DNA from: Lonicera japonica
Taxonomy: Eukaryota; Streptophyta; Magnoliopsida; Dipsacales; Caprifoliaceae
Length of the DNA: 64,000 nt
Assembly: GCA_021464415.1 (NCBI GenBank)
Contig: CM038469.1
Span: 4,566,501 to 4,630,500 of the forward strand
Direction of reading: 5' to 3'
Made by a program: the position numbers and the translations under genes. Of the stretch, positions 1 through 12,036 are shown piece by piece. Position 1 is the stretch's first letter. Each line of letters opens with the position of its first letter. The notes below the pieces were generated by a model. The model was not told where the DNA came from and did not search any database. It saw only the letters and a program-made list of their open reading frames with translations.

Positions 1-293
1 TTTTAAATATAAATTTTTTATTAAATTTTGAATTTTGTAGTTTAAGTTATAGCATTTTTAGTGTAGAAAATGGGTAAAATGTTGTCTCGAAAACCGTGCA
101 ATTGCCTGGAAAATAAAAACTAGCCCCCCCCCCAAAGAAAATATTTTCCTTGTTTACAAGGAAAATGTAAGTGTGTGAGCCAAAAGTGGGAATTCAATTG
201 CCTAGAAAAAAAAGCCAATCAAACACCTTAAGTTGTCAAATCAAGTGGAAAATTGATATTTTCCATGGAAAATACTCCCAATCAAACACACCC
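1..293. repeat. Tourist-like MITE fragment (left part cut by window edge)
   Basis: This stretch is nearly the reverse complement of 655 to about 940. It ends in ATCAAACACACCC followed by TAA, the same terminus and 3-bp flank as the intact MITE at 655-1310. Its first ~180 bases also recur in direct orientation from 491. It is therefore another copy of the same family and continues beyond the left edge. It lies in an intron of the DUF1666 gene. Confidence 0.7.
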
Positions 294-294
294 T

Positions 295-1142
295 AAGTTA
301 CCGGTAATTGAATTGCCTAGAATTGAGTTGCATGGAAAATGAAGTGTAGTGTGTTTGATTGCCTTAATTTTCTACCCGGAAAATATTGGTTGTATTGTGG
401 CATTTTTAATGTAGAAAAAATTATGCGTATTTTTTTTTACATAATTTTATAGTCATGATGGATCTTGTTTAATTGATCTTGATGAGTAGATTTTAAATAT
501 AAATTTTTTATTAAATTTTGAATTTTGTAGTTTAAGTTATAGCATTTTTAGTGTAAAAAATGAGTAAAATGTTGTCTCGAAAATCGTGCAATTGCCTGGA
601 AAATAAAAACTACCCCCAAAGAAAATATTTTCCTTGTTTACAAGGAAAATGTAAGGGTGTGTTTGATTGGGAGTATTTTCCATGGAAAATATCCATTTTC
701 CACTTGATTTGACAACTTAAGGTGTTTGATTGGCTTTTTTTTCTAGGCAATTGAATTCCCACTTTTGGCTCACACACTTACATTTTCCTTGTAAACAAGG
801 AAAATATTTTCTTTGGGGGGGGCTAGTTTTTATTTTCTAGGCAATTGCACGGTTTTCGAGACAACATTTTACCATTTTCTACACTAAAAATGCTATAACT
901 TAAACTACAAAATTCAAAATTTAATAAAAAATTTATATTTAAAATCTACTCATCAAGATCAATTAAACAAGATCCATCATGACTATAAAATTATGTAAAA
1001 AAAAATACCCATAATTTTTTCTACATTAAAAATGCCACAATACAACCAATATTTTCCGGGTAGAAAATTAAGGCAATCAAACACACTACACTTCATTTTC
1101 CATGCAACTCAATTCTAGGCAATTCAATTACCGGTAACTTAT
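295..1142. repeat. Large near-perfect palindrome (arms 295-654 and 778-1142)
   Basis: Bases 295-654 and 778-1142 are reverse complements with only a handful of mismatches and small length differences in homopolymer runs. They are separated by a 123-bp spacer that is itself one terminal arm of the MITE at 655-1310. The structure arose from inverted and nested copies of one Tourist-like family. A transcript crossing it could fold into a long hairpin; that is inference. Confidence 0.8.
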
Positions 1143-1310
1143 TTTCTTTCCATGCAAATTCCACGCTTGCAATCAAACGCACCCTAAGTGTGTGAGCCAA
1201 AAGTGGGAATTCAATTGCCTAGAAAAAAAAGCTAATCAAACACCTTAAGTTGTCAAATCAAGTGAAAAATTGATATTTTCCATGGAAAATACTCCCAATC
1301 AAACACACCC
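655..1310. mobile_element. Tourist-like (PIF/Harbinger) MITE with TAA target duplication
   Basis: The element begins GGGTGTGTTTGATTGGGAG and ends with the reverse complement, CTCCCAATCAAACACACCC. The terminal inverted repeats are about 125 bp. It is flanked by TAA at 652-654 and at 1311-1313, the 3-bp TWA duplication typical of PIF/Harbinger elements. A second terminus of a related element (TTGCAATCAAACGCACCC, ending at 1184 and followed by TAA) lies inside, so a related MITE appears to have inserted into this one. There is no coding capacity. Confidence 0.82.
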
Positions 1311-1347
1311 TAAGTGTTTTATTTTTTGAAATGTTTTAAGAACTAAC

Positions 1348-4300
1348 CTGCTGAAGATTCTTTAGAACATCACTCAAAAGCTCAAAATCTGCAGGGTCTT
1401 GAAGTTCTGTAGTTTCGTTTCGAACTTTTGCAATTACAACCATGCAGTCCTTATCAGCTCGAACAAATTTCCAAAAAATTCGAATCGATTCTTCAATTAT
1501 TTCCACTAGCATATCACTTGTAATGGCATATTCATTTCTCTCTTTTAATTTTGCCTTCCTTTTGTCCTTTAACTTGTCCTCTGCACAACAAAATAAGATG
1601 ATATTTTTTTGTCGTTTTCTATAAATTAAGAAATAAATAATTAATGGTCGAATTAATTGAGTATCTATGGCCCCACTAAGCACAAAATTTCTTATCTTGC
1701 AACATCTCAAATGTCACTTAGTATTTGTCAATTGTCATCCTACCTTTTGTCATTTCACAAGTTATTTGTCAATTGAACAAACTCACAAATTCAATAAACT
1801 GAATAAAATAAAATATAGAATATTTTGTATTGGCTTTATGAATTCTCACCTCTTATGACGGGAACTTGGAGAAGATTACGAAGAAGGCATCGATTCTTGA
1901 CATAGTTTCCAACCCTAGGTCCTTGAAAAGGTTCATCTTCAATAAACCTTTGCATTAGCACTTGAAACTGTTGAAATTCGCCAGCAACTTCGTTAAATTG
2001 ACGTACCCCATGCGAGTCAGATTCCCATATATCCAAAGCTTTCCCGTACTGCCAATGTAAGAATTCCCAAGACAGACACATTTGTCCAACATATATAACT
2101 TCCAAATCACTTTGTAGTTCTTTGATGAACTTCGTTGTTGGGTCATTCTCGTTCTTCTTGTGTCTTTGTGGGGAAAATTTTGGAGAGAGGAGGGATTTGA
2201 ATTCTATAGTTAAAGATTTTGGTGTTGTAATTGACTGAAGTGGATCTTTCAGCTGCAAAAAACCTGAGGTTCACTTACAATCTCAGCGCACTATTATCAC
2301 AAGGATAAATATGTCAATATGACTATGCTATTAGTAAAAAAGTTTGTTCACAGAAGAAAAAATGACCCCAAAAGTATTTTATGGACCCACTTAATTAATT
2401 AATAGATGATAGATTATTTTAGGAGCAGGTAGATAAAGCTATAGAGTTGAAAAGTAAAAATAAAAGTGTTTCATTGAAAAGGTGATGAAAATTGAAAAGT
2501 TGTTCGCCTTTGTTAGCTGTATATGGAAAATAATTATGAAAATAACATACTCAATATTGCAAGAAAGTGGTTTTACGAGTGCAATCCATTAGAGAATCAT
2601 ACATAAACAGGTCTATTTTGATTCTATTATCATTTAATGCTTTGTAACCAAGCAATGTCCATGGCTTTGGTGTTTTCAGCTGAGCCAAACTACACTAATT
2701 TGGTGGCCCTCTTCCTTTTCTTCTTGATCATGATCATGAATGAGTATGTTGGTGCTACTCATTTCCACGTAGTGGACATATATCTTGATAATTATGAATT
2801 GGTTTGTTTATACTTCATAAGGGTGGGCAGGGGAGATATATTCTTAATTGTAATTATAGTATGTCTTAGAACTGTGTTGCATATTTCTCTCTCGGCACAT
2901 GACGAGAGAGTCCTAAATGATGTTGCTACAACCGTTTCAAGGAATACAGATGATATTCATTATAACGGTTGTAGCTACACATGTATCTATCTCTCTCGTC
3001 TCGTAACGAGAGAGAAAAATAAATACTAGTAACCGTGACGATACTAGAGAGGCTTACATTTGTAGCTACAACTGTTATACAATGAATATTTTCTAAGTTA
3101 ACAATAACAGTAAGGAAGGAACAAAATGACTGACCTAGTGCATACATCTTCTGGTAATTCAAGATATCGAATTTTCGCATCCTTTCTCTGTAGCTCTTGT
3201 ACAACTTGTGAAGCTCACCCATTGGATTTTCATGGTGGAACTTGTTGTCATCAATCTTCCATGGCTTAATATCTTTCATCATTATTTTATTAGGACACTC
3301 TGATTCTTCAAGAATAGTGGGCAATCCTGTGGCTTTCACCTTCTTAATTTCCATCTGCAACTGATCAATCAATTCTTGATGTTCCCATAATGTCTCCAAC
3401 TTGTTTGTTTCCTCAGAATCAAAAACCACTGATTTCTTTAACTTCTCAGAATCATATAAACAATCATCATTTTGCTCATCATCCAATTTCGGTTTTTCCA
3501 ATTGTTCATCAAATTCTTTCTTGGAAAGAAAATTTAAGTTAAATGTCTCCATATTTTGCTGATGAGATTCTTTGTTTTCATCTTCAGTATTTTGGGTATC
3601 AAATTCTCCATCAGATAAATATCCATCACCATATGAATCAATCCAATGAGTCAAAATCGAATCCAAATGGTTACGTTCCATGGAAAAGTTTTCTTTTTCA
3701 GTGGAAAACTTAACGCCCTCAGAAACATTTTCATCACCAACCAAATTGTTCTCTGCATTAACTGCTTGTTCCTTCTCTTCTGTCAAAACCAATTCATCAA
3801 ATTCCTCTGTTCCATCTTTCTCAACTTCCTTAAAACCCTCGTCTAACAGAAACCCAAAATTTGTATCTGTATTTACTTTTTTAACTTCGGAGCCCATAAC
3901 CTTAGGTTCATCAATAAATCCGCTAAAACTCTCACCAGATATGAACTCATACTTACTAGTGTTTGTAGCAGAGCAAGCTTCAAAGTCATCAAAACCCCCA
4001 TTCTTTCCTCTGTTTTTGATAAATTCTTCATAGGTCGGAAATCTGAACGTGAAGCAGAAATTGGGTTCCTCTTTTTCACCAACTCCATCATTTGGTGAAT
4101 CCATAAAACTGATAAGATTTTGCTTTACTTCCAATTCCGGGTCTATAAATTTAGACAGATTAGATTCTTGTTTAATCTTTCTTTTGCAATAGCCATTGAA
4201 TAGTCTGAAATTGAAGAATTCTCGTTCACTTTATATCTGTAATCAGAGGAAATGAAATTAATTAATAGAAGCACAATGTATATTTGTTTTTCTTACATAG

Positions 4301-4509
4301 AATATAGCAAATAAAGAATCAAAGGAAAAACAATTATTACCCGAGAAGAAATGTTCTGATGAGACTGAACAGAGGAAGCATAGAAGTAGAGACAGAGTAC
4401 CAGAAAGCACCATAAAAAAGAAGTAATTTTTGATAGAGGAAATCATAATCAGAACCCGTTTTCTCAGGTTTGAATTGGGTTCGGACCCGAATAACTTCTG
4501 GGAATCCAT
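1348..4509 (-). CDS. DUF1666-family protein, 5' part (3' exons lie left of the window)
   Basis: Minus-strand gene with four coding exons visible: 4509-4341, 4220-3135, 2263-1850 and 1580-1348. All junctions are GT-AG and the phases agree (1, 1, 1, then 0), giving 634 codons before the intron that leaves the window. The ATG at 4509 is the first in frame with exon 1. Exon 1 encodes a short basic stretch then a hydrophobic segment (about residues 29-50), a likely membrane anchor. Exon 2 is acidic and low in complexity up to about residue 325. The conserved part follows, with WEHQELIDQLQMEIKKVKA, LPTILEES, the K-S-Y-R-E-R-M-R-K-F-D-I-L-N-Y-Q-K-M-Y block, and in exons 3-4 QVLMQRFIEDEPFQGPRVGN and AITSDMLVE-x-I-EESIRIFW. 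This matches my knowledge of plant DUF1666 proteins, sometimes labelled 'ribosomal protein L34Ae', whose function is not established. The exon 2 acceptor at 4220 was chosen because it keeps the frame; it is the least certain junction. The terminal exons are missing. Confidence 0.83.
2885..3090. repeat. Small foldback element in intron 2 of the DUF1666 gene
   Basis: Bases 2951-2985 (ATTCATTATAACGGTTGTAG core) are an imperfect reverse complement of 3050-3088 (CTACAACTGTTATACAATGA core). Between them sits a compact hairpin, CTCTCTCGT...ACGAGAGAG, near 2990-3013. A similar CTCTCTCGGC...GACGAGAGAG pair lies at 2888-2911. This nested inverted structure resembles a small decayed MITE. No target duplication was found. 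Confidence 0.5.
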
Positions 4510-5000
4510 AGATTTAATCAACCTTTAAATTCAGTTTGAAGCAAGAAGAGTTGAAGAAACTCATGACCCCTTGGAATTTTTTCAAAAAAACAATGGACTT
4601 TTCACCTGTAAGAAATAAAGAAAACTCAGTACGAAAGAAAGAAAAGAGAAAGGATACAAGGAAATCTGATTCATTTAGAAGTTGAAATCAGACCTAATTG
4701 AAAGAGAGATTTTAGGGAGGAATTTGAAAGCAAATTTGAAAGTTGAAAACTTCTGTCGAGGGCTGATTAAACGTTGAAAGTTGACGTCAATCGAAAAAGA
4801 AAACGTGGGGGCCAGCAGAGAAATCTGACTTTGTGTACAGATATTCAAACCCTATCTCAAATTCTTTTCCATTGTTTTTCTTTGTTACGTGTATTAAAAA
4901 ATTGTATATTTAAAATAATTTGTCTATGCTGATACTTCTGATAGTACTATACCGAATGTTTTTGATATTAAATTTATGGATGATTGTACATTCGGAATTC
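4510..5000 (-). promoter_or_regulatory. 5' UTR and probable promoter of the DUF1666 gene
   Basis: Upstream (higher coordinates) of the minus-strand ATG at 4509 there is a transcribed-looking leader. Read on the minus strand it contains a pyrimidine tract ending TTTATTTCTTACAG near 4604-4617, a good 3' splice site, so a 5' UTR intron is possible. A transcription start cannot be fixed from sequence alone. Confidence 0.35.
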
Positions 5001-8000
5001 CCACTTCTTCTGTTTTTCCGCTTGACCCACTCTACCTCATTCCGTCACCTTGGATAATGGGGTTAGCATAACAATCTCTTTCCAAATTGCAACTAAAGAT
5101 TTTGAGTTAAACGACGACGATTAATGCAACATGACCAATATTGTTCATCAAAACATATTTTCAAATGTGTTCTTCAAGAATTATTATTTTAATGTGAGAT
5201 TTAATATAGTTATTATGTTCAAACAAATAAATTAGACAATTAATTTGTGATATTTTAAAAAAAGCAAGTATAAATTATATTCCATAAAAGAAATGGGACA
5301 ATTAATTTTCCACCTTATCTAAAAAGGTTTTGAAACTATTATTATTATTATTATTATTATTTTGCAATGAAGACTATTATTTATAAAAGTAATTAGTGTG
5401 TAGAGTTATAGGGGCTTTCAGGATTCAGTCTCTGAGAAAAAAAAAAGGAAATTATTAAATGTACCCATCAAATTATTTTTCTACCCCAATTTTAAAAACT
5501 ATTTTTCTCACCTCACCATTTATTCTTGAATCCATTCATCTCACCCCGCCTCTTTTTTTGGTGCCAAACAGGACACTAAATTCCCAATCTAGAAGTCTAT
5601 AATAGTTCTAATCATTCACCATATAAGCTTTGAATTGATGCTTGCTTTCATATCTAGTCTCTAGATATGACGAAAAGACATTCATCAAGTTTGTCCAAGT
5701 GTGCCGTCCATGGCCCAAAGCAATGGCGACCCGATTATACCCCATCGGACTCTTCATCCCTTGCTCAAAAATCTTAAGGTTGTATTCCTGTAGATAACTT
5801 ATGATATTGGAAAGTTCTCTACTTCAGAAGAAGTATTGATTGCAATGTTCAAGTTTTTTAATTAACTAGTTTAAGAGTGAATTGTATTTGTGGCCTCAAT
5901 TTATTCAAATACCTTGGATATTGAGATTCCAAGGGAATTCATAAAATTTTTATGGTGATTAAATAGATAGACAATGTCATGCGTATTTTAGAATCAAAGA
6001 ATGAGTATTTTTTTATTAGATAACAAGTGACAAATAATAAGAGGAAAGATCTAATTCGAGTCTCTGTTCCGGTTCAAAATATTAGTGAGAGGTAGAAAAA
6101 TAAAGAAGAAATACATTAGAGTTATTTGGGTTAAAGTTGCATAGGTTTAGAGTTCAGGAATTTGGATCTCCATTTTTTTAATGAATTGGATTTAGAGTTG
6201 CCGGAGAGCTTCAACGTGTGTGTGTGTGTGTGAGAGAGAGAGAGGTGTTAATTAAAAGGTATGAATTGAGCCTACTAGGTTAGCGTTTGTTTGGTTAGTA
6301 AATAATGGGTTTTTCTATAAAATACAAAAAAAAAATAGTGAGGTGAGTAGATTGTCTATGTCGGTGTAAACAAGATAACCCAAATTTTTTATTTTTTTAA
6401 AAAATATACGGTACTTGTGACACTCAGATATATTGATAATTTCTAGTACATACATTATTATTAGTGGTCACAAATACAATATATATGATCGAGAAATATA
6501 CTACTTGTGATCAAGAAACAAATATTTATAAAAGTATCTGTGCATTCCTTCATTAAAAATAGCGATCGCATCTTTTAAAAAAAAAAAAATTAGGCGAAAG
6601 ACTGCATCCTGATTTTTTTTTTATTCAAGAACCGGATCAGACAATAAATTGTTGGGGGGCGGGCCTATGGTCTACGAGATTGTAGCTCTGGACTAAACAC
6701 TCCTTGTTAACTATGAAGGCCTACTTCATACCCAATTGTGAACAGGCCCGGCCCACTAATCAACAGATGTTGATATTAAACAGTAGCCATAGGGCTTTGC
6801 TGTGGCCCACTGTTTATTTGGAACATTGAAAACACAAAAACAGTATAAATTATGTCCATATAAGGGTATTTTTTTTATGCAAATTAAATATTTGTGCCTT
6901 CTTGGATATAAGTTGCATCAAAATATGGAAAATATTATAAAAGTAAATTATAGTCCTTTTATTTAAACACCAATGTCTTATCTTAAGTTTTTCTACACCT
7001 TTCCGTAGATTTACAGGTAATCAAATACAACATTCGCACCTCACATTATAACATAATTTCTTAGTGTTATTACAGAAGAATTATGAATGAGAACAATTAC
7101 GAATATTGTATCCAAATAACTACGTAATAATCAGAGCTAACATTAAAATATGGGATCTTGTATAAAAATGGAAAAAGATTTTCGGCAACATGCAACATAA
7201 TTTTTAGGCATGTACATGTATTTAATACATGCCTAAAATATGTAGCCCTTGCGTAGTTAAATAAAAGTTATATTATAACATTGCCTTGTGTAGTCGCCTA
7301 TCTTTCACACTTTGAATTCAGCCCTAGTCATAATTCACAAATGATATCTGATTTTGCAATAATTGAAAATGGAGCTTGTTTCATAAAACTTTTTGCAAAA
7401 GAATTGGGGAATAATATGTTTGTAAATTAAGAGTCTATTTTTGAACAAACTTTAAATAGAGTGTAACGTTAACTTTGCAGTAGATTTTAACTTTTTATGG
7501 TATTGTGAAAACTTAAGTTTGCACTCCATGTTGTTTACTAGACTATTATGTCTAAGTATTTAATTGACACTACTTTAGAGTTATTTCAACAAGTTGCAAA
7601 TTTAAATTTATTTATTGATAAAAACACACATGATGATTTTTTTTTAGATTATGCAAAGCTAAATTTGAAATGCTTGTTTTTAATAAATTGCTATTTATTG
7701 TAGTTCATTTGATATTACTTTATAGTTAAACGATTGACATATAAAACTATACATATTAAAAATAAAAACGCATCATGCAAAACCAAAATTGCATTAAATT
7801 TTTGTATTGCGAAATTAAAAAGTTTGCATAAAATACAATTTTAATCAAACACCTTATTTTAAAACATAATTGGTAAATAGGGATCCTATGCTAACAATAA
7901 TTTTAAAAAAGGCCCTTATTTTTGAAAAAAATTATTATTTCTTGACTTTTTTTTTCTGAAAAAACATTTTCAAAGAGAGTTTTTACCTATATCCTATCAA

Positions 8001-8080
8001 TTTCGTTGGTTTTGATTTTGGAATGATGAATGAGATATTTTAGTAGATAGATACTCCAACGATATTCATTTATAACAAAT
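5001..8080. other. Intergenic AT-rich DNA without recognisable genes
   Basis: No reading frame here resembles a protein. The stretch holds an (ATT)n run near 5338-5360 and scattered A/T homopolymers. A slightly GC-richer patch at 6650-6830 matches no family I recognise. Confidence 0.6.
6216..6244. repeat. Compound microsatellite (GT)n(GA)n
   Basis: A GT dinucleotide run passes directly into a GA run. Confidence 0.9.
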
Positions 8081-8380
8081 AGGGTCTATTTGATAACAAT
8101 ATAAAAAATGAAAAATGAAAATAATTAGTTTTTGCGAGAGGTTAGAAAATAATTTGAGGTATGCGGTGAGATGTCTTCTTACTTTGTGACTTTTTCCATG
8201 AAAATATTTTTTTTGGAGGTAGAGTAAGAAAAATTTTCCTATAAGAATGGAAGATATATATTTATAAAAATGAGTATAAGATGGATAATATTTTATCACA
8301 TGCCTAAAATTATTTTCTAACTTCTTTCTCAAATAAAATATTATTTTTAATAATTTTTATATTGCTATTAAACGAACCTT
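8081..8380. mobile_element. hAT-like MITE, copy 1 of a family also at 51966
   Basis: The left end AGGGTCTATTTGATAACAAT is inverted at the right end as ATTGCTATTAAACGAACCT. The interior shares long stretches with 51966-52288, including CTTACTTTGTGACTTTTTC and the AAAATGA...ATGG...TATC...ATCACATG...CTAA order. The shared interior and inverted ends define a non-coding MITE family present at least twice in this window. The target duplication of this copy is not clear. Confidence 0.7.
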
Positions 8381-8956
8381 ATTCTACAAAATTAAACCAA
8401 ATCTATGAAGGGAGAACTTGGAAAAGAAGGTCGATCGAGCCAAAAATTCCTCAAATATCCATAACTCGAAATTAGAGTGGGCCTGTTTTAAGAAATGAAG
8501 TTACATCTATTCTTACACAAAATTAATTAGTAGGTCCTGAAGCACTTGCTACATCATGTGCTATAACTGCTATGTATTTATTTATATATATCGGATCACA
8601 CATGGACCACCATCAATTTGTTGCATATTTTTATTATTTTTTTATTTATAAATGAATGAATTAATTTATTTGCATCGTCCAGCAATAATTGGTCGACTAA
8701 GGTAAGTATTTGAAAATTTCATTTACAATGTTTAGGTTTGAATCCTGTGTTACTGTAAACAGATATCCGATTTATAAGAACCACTATATATAAATGTTCG
8801 TTGAGTCTCGTAACATACTTAGAATAGTTTCCTTTCCCTTATACTTAAAAATGAGATACAAATATTCCTATCATATAATAATTATTCGTTGTGATAAATA
8901 CACACATGTGGAATACCTACTTAAATGTAATTCCCTGGGACTTTTCTCTTACTATA

Positions 8957-8987
<31 letters not shown>

Positions 8988-9457
8988 TATGCAATTTTTG
9001 CCAAAGTCAAATTTGGTGGGTGTAGAATTCAATCCATATTTGATAAGCAAATTAATATGTTGTGGAGATATTAATAAAGGCATTCAATTATATATAATCC
9101 ATTAATCTAAAGTAGTTGCATTTGAATATAAATTAGGCCATTTTAAGTAAGATTAAAATAGTTTTATGATAGAATAATTAAGAGACCCAAAACTAAAAGT
9201 GATTAAACACAATTTAACCAACCTTAATACTTGGGCCATTCCATTGTGGTCGACGGAATTCTTATCGTACAACTAATCAAACTGCACCGAGTATATGTCA
9301 TACGAATCAAAGAAAGTAAGAATTATTCTTAAATCATTAATCTAATATGAATTAAACAGAGATAAAATAAATATTGTACTTGTTAAGAATAAATCATACT
9401 GCTGGTTAAATTTTTTTTATATTGCGTTGAGTTTTTAGCTAACGAACTATTTGAGAA
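8381..9457. other. Intergenic; possible tRNA-related SINE remnant near 8690-8800
   Basis: AGGTTTGAATCCTG near 8735 resembles an RNA polymerase III B box, and GGTCGACTAAGGTAAG about 45 bases upstream could be a weak A-box region. This is only suggestive. The rest is AT-rich, with an (ATT)n run at 8962-8990 and no gene. Confidence 0.25.
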
Positions 9458-9618
9458 AATATTCAATATAACAGTTACAATGACACATGTTATCACTTAC
9501 TAATAAAATTGCAGGAAAGTATGCATTTCTCTCTTCTCAATTACATGTGTTATTGATTTTCGGCAATTTAATTGGATAAATGATAACATGTGTCGTTCTA
9601 ACCGTTATATTAAATATT
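9458..9618. repeat. Short hairpin element with ~58-bp arms
   Basis: Bases 9458-9515 and 9561-9618 are inverted copies with few mismatches. The core TGACACATGTTATCA on the left matches TGATAACATGTGTC on the right. The loop is about 45 bp. Size and form fit a miniature MITE; a precursor-like RNA hairpin cannot be excluded. Confidence 0.65.
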
Positions 9619-9892
9619 TAGAAAATTAGGATTTCACCCCTATTTTTGAAACATATTAGGCTTTAGGACCACATGAGATTAGAAATTAGGTACACCTCCC
9701 TAGTTTAACATTTTGACCATAAATTGCATTTATTTTAATAATGGCAAGCTGGAATATTATGGTGGAAATACAATTGCGCCTCTGAAGTTTTTTATAGACA
9801 ATTTTAGGGTTTGCTTGATTTGAGAATTTTGAATTTTGGTTGTAATAAGGAAACTATAATTGCTGTTCTTTTAAATTAATTAAATTTCATGT

Positions 9893-9899
<7 letters not shown>

Positions 9900-9923
<24 letters not shown>

Positions 9924-10710
9924 TCAAATATATATTTTTCAAATATTTTGATTACATATTCCTGTTTATAATTATTTAAATATATATGTTGTTTATATTT
10001 TCAATCATATGCTTATAGTTATATATTCAATTGTATATTTAATTGACTGTTGAAATTACTTTTTCATTTATGTAAAGTTATATATAATTTCCAATATTTT
10101 AGATATATTTGTGATATATTATCAATTATTTAAATATATATGTTTCCTATATATATATTTTCAAATATTTGTTTCAATCATATATATGTATATATATTAT
10201 AATTTATAATATTTATATTTATTTGTGATATATTTTCAATTATTAAAATATATCCGTTGCACATATATATATTTTTTCAAATATATGTTTTTAAATGTAT
10301 CTGTTACATATTAGCGATTATAATTACTTAATTATATCTGTTATTTATATTTTCAATTATATGTTTATAACTATAACTATATATTTAATTGTATATTTAA
10401 ATGACCGTTGAGATATCCTTTTCAATAATATATATGTTTTATATAATTTCCAATATTTAAATATATCTGTTACATATTTGTGTTTATATTTACTTAAAAA
10501 TTTGTTATTTATATTTTCAGTTATATGTTTATAACAATTTATTCAATTGTATATTTAAATGATTGCTTAGTTGAGATTTCTATTTCAATTATAAATCTCT
10601 TTGATATAATTTATTATATATTTAAATATTCAAATATATGTTTTTAAATATATCTGTTATTTATATTTTCATTTATATGTTTATAATTATTTATTCAGTT
10701 GTATATCCTT
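9900..10710. repeat. AT-rich degenerate minisatellite
   Basis: A unit built around TTTATATTTTCAATTATATG, then TTTATAA...ATTCAATTGTATATTTAA and GTTGAGAT, appears at least four times (near 9987, 10340, 10505 and 10648) with irregular spacing. The intervening DNA is rich in TATATAT and ATATCTGTTA words. The block is preceded by a (TA)n run at about 9897-9922. Confidence 0.65.
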
Positions 10711-10810
10711 ATAAAGATTGAAACTAGGGGTCTAATACTAATTACCCCTTAAATATTTTGCCTCCAAAATTAACAACTGAGCGTCTGAGCATACCCCGCC
10801 CTCAATGTCA

Positions 10811-10845
10811 AAAAAAAAAAAAAAAAAAGAAGAAGAAGAAGAAGC
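10811..10845. repeat. Poly(A) and (GAA)n run
   Basis: About 18 adenines are followed by five GAA units. It could be the tail of a retroposed sequence, but no body was recognised. Confidence 0.7.
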
Positions 10846-10984
10846 ATACCCCCTCTTTCTCATATATCTATATAATATGGGGTAATAGTTTGAATCCAAA
10901 AATATCTAAAAAAACAAAAAATTGTGTAGGTGAAGTTTAAAATATTTTTTAATGAACGATAATGTCTTTGGCATGAATTTCAAC

Positions 10985-11310
10985 GTGGTATATATATTAG
11001 GATAAAGCAATGCCATTACTATCACAGGCTTAAAATAAATGGTGTACCATTTAACTTTTGACAATTGATGATTACCATTATTGTAAAATGATTACTGAAT
11101 TGCTTAATATTTTGCAAAGAATGGCAATATTACTAAAACAATTATTACGAAAGTAATGTATAATTTTAAAAGTATATGGTATAACTTTTAAAATTAACAC
11201 TATTTTTTGACAAAGAAATAATTGCTGTAGTAATATGTTTACCTTTTTCAAAATATGTTTAGCGGGTTACATAGAGTTGAAGTCTTGGTTAATTTCATAA
11301 ATATATGTAC
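10985..11310. repeat. Dispersed repeat, copy A (copy B is split by the element at 15368)
   Basis: The segments ACCATTTAACTTTTGACAAT, TGATTACCATTATTGT and GAAGTCTTGGTTAATTTCAT recur with changes at 15298-15360 and 16684-16720. In copy B the two halves lie on either side of the Mutator-like element 15368-16657, so that element inserted into an older repeat. The class of the repeat is not recognised. Confidence 0.5.
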
Positions 11311-11737
11311 GTTCATTAAACAAGAGGTAATAGTTTTGAGTATTGCTTTGTCTATTTTCTTTATTTTATTATGGTGTTTAATAAGAGGTGATGGTGCTAA
11401 TAATTTTATAGTCTGATGGCATCTTGTTTATCCTCGTAACAATAAGTTATGGGGTTTAACTCATGAATGTAATTGTCGTGCCCTCTATTTTTCCCATAGA
11501 CATAGTTGATGAGTCATATGTCTGTCCAATGTTATTATAAATTTGTAATAGTTATGTGCCCACTTTCACCCTAATAGTTGTATATTTGTAGTTCATATAT
11601 ATATATATATATATATATATCTATAATACAAATCAAGGATATTGATGTGACCATTGTCTTAGGTGGAAAATATTTTTTTTTCCACTAATACAACATATTT
11701 TTATTTTATTTATTATCTCTCTAACAATAATTATTAA

Positions 11738-12033
11738 GGTGGTATTTGGTTGAAATTTTAAAATCAAGTTTTTAAAATTTACTTCACACTTCTCAAAATT
11801 TTCTTCACTTTACTTTCTCTCTCATAAAATCTTTAAAACACCATAACTTTAAATTCAAAAATCGGAATCGGATAAAAAATATATATTTGAAATCTACTTA
11901 CCGGGATCTATAAAATAAGAATCATTGGTTGAAAAAAACTGCAACTAAAATTAAATTCACTTTTCAACTTAATTTCACACTTCCCAAAAACTTATCTAAA
12001 AAACATGTTTTAAAATCTCAACCAAACAAGTAC
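11738..12033. mobile_element. Tourist-like MITE with TAA target duplication
   Basis: The left end GGTGGTATTTGGTTGAAATT is inverted at the right as AATCTCAACCAAACAAGTAC. TAA flanks the element at 11735-11737 and 12034-12036. Length (296 bp), the TTTGGTTG ends and the duplication fit a PIF/Harbinger-type MITE. It is non-coding. Confidence 0.75.
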
Positions 12034-12036
12034 TAA

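Noticed and set aside
2637..3029. 130-codon plus-strand frame across intron 2 of the DUF1666 gene
   Set aside because: It is hydrophobic low-complexity translation over an intron and a foldback element, without known similarity.
3646..4033. Plus-strand open frames opposite exon 2 of the DUF1666 gene
   Set aside because: They are antisense shadows of a well-supported coding exon.
8794..9105. 103-codon open frame
   Set aside because: Low-complexity, AT-driven, with no domain or homologous look and no splice or leader context.
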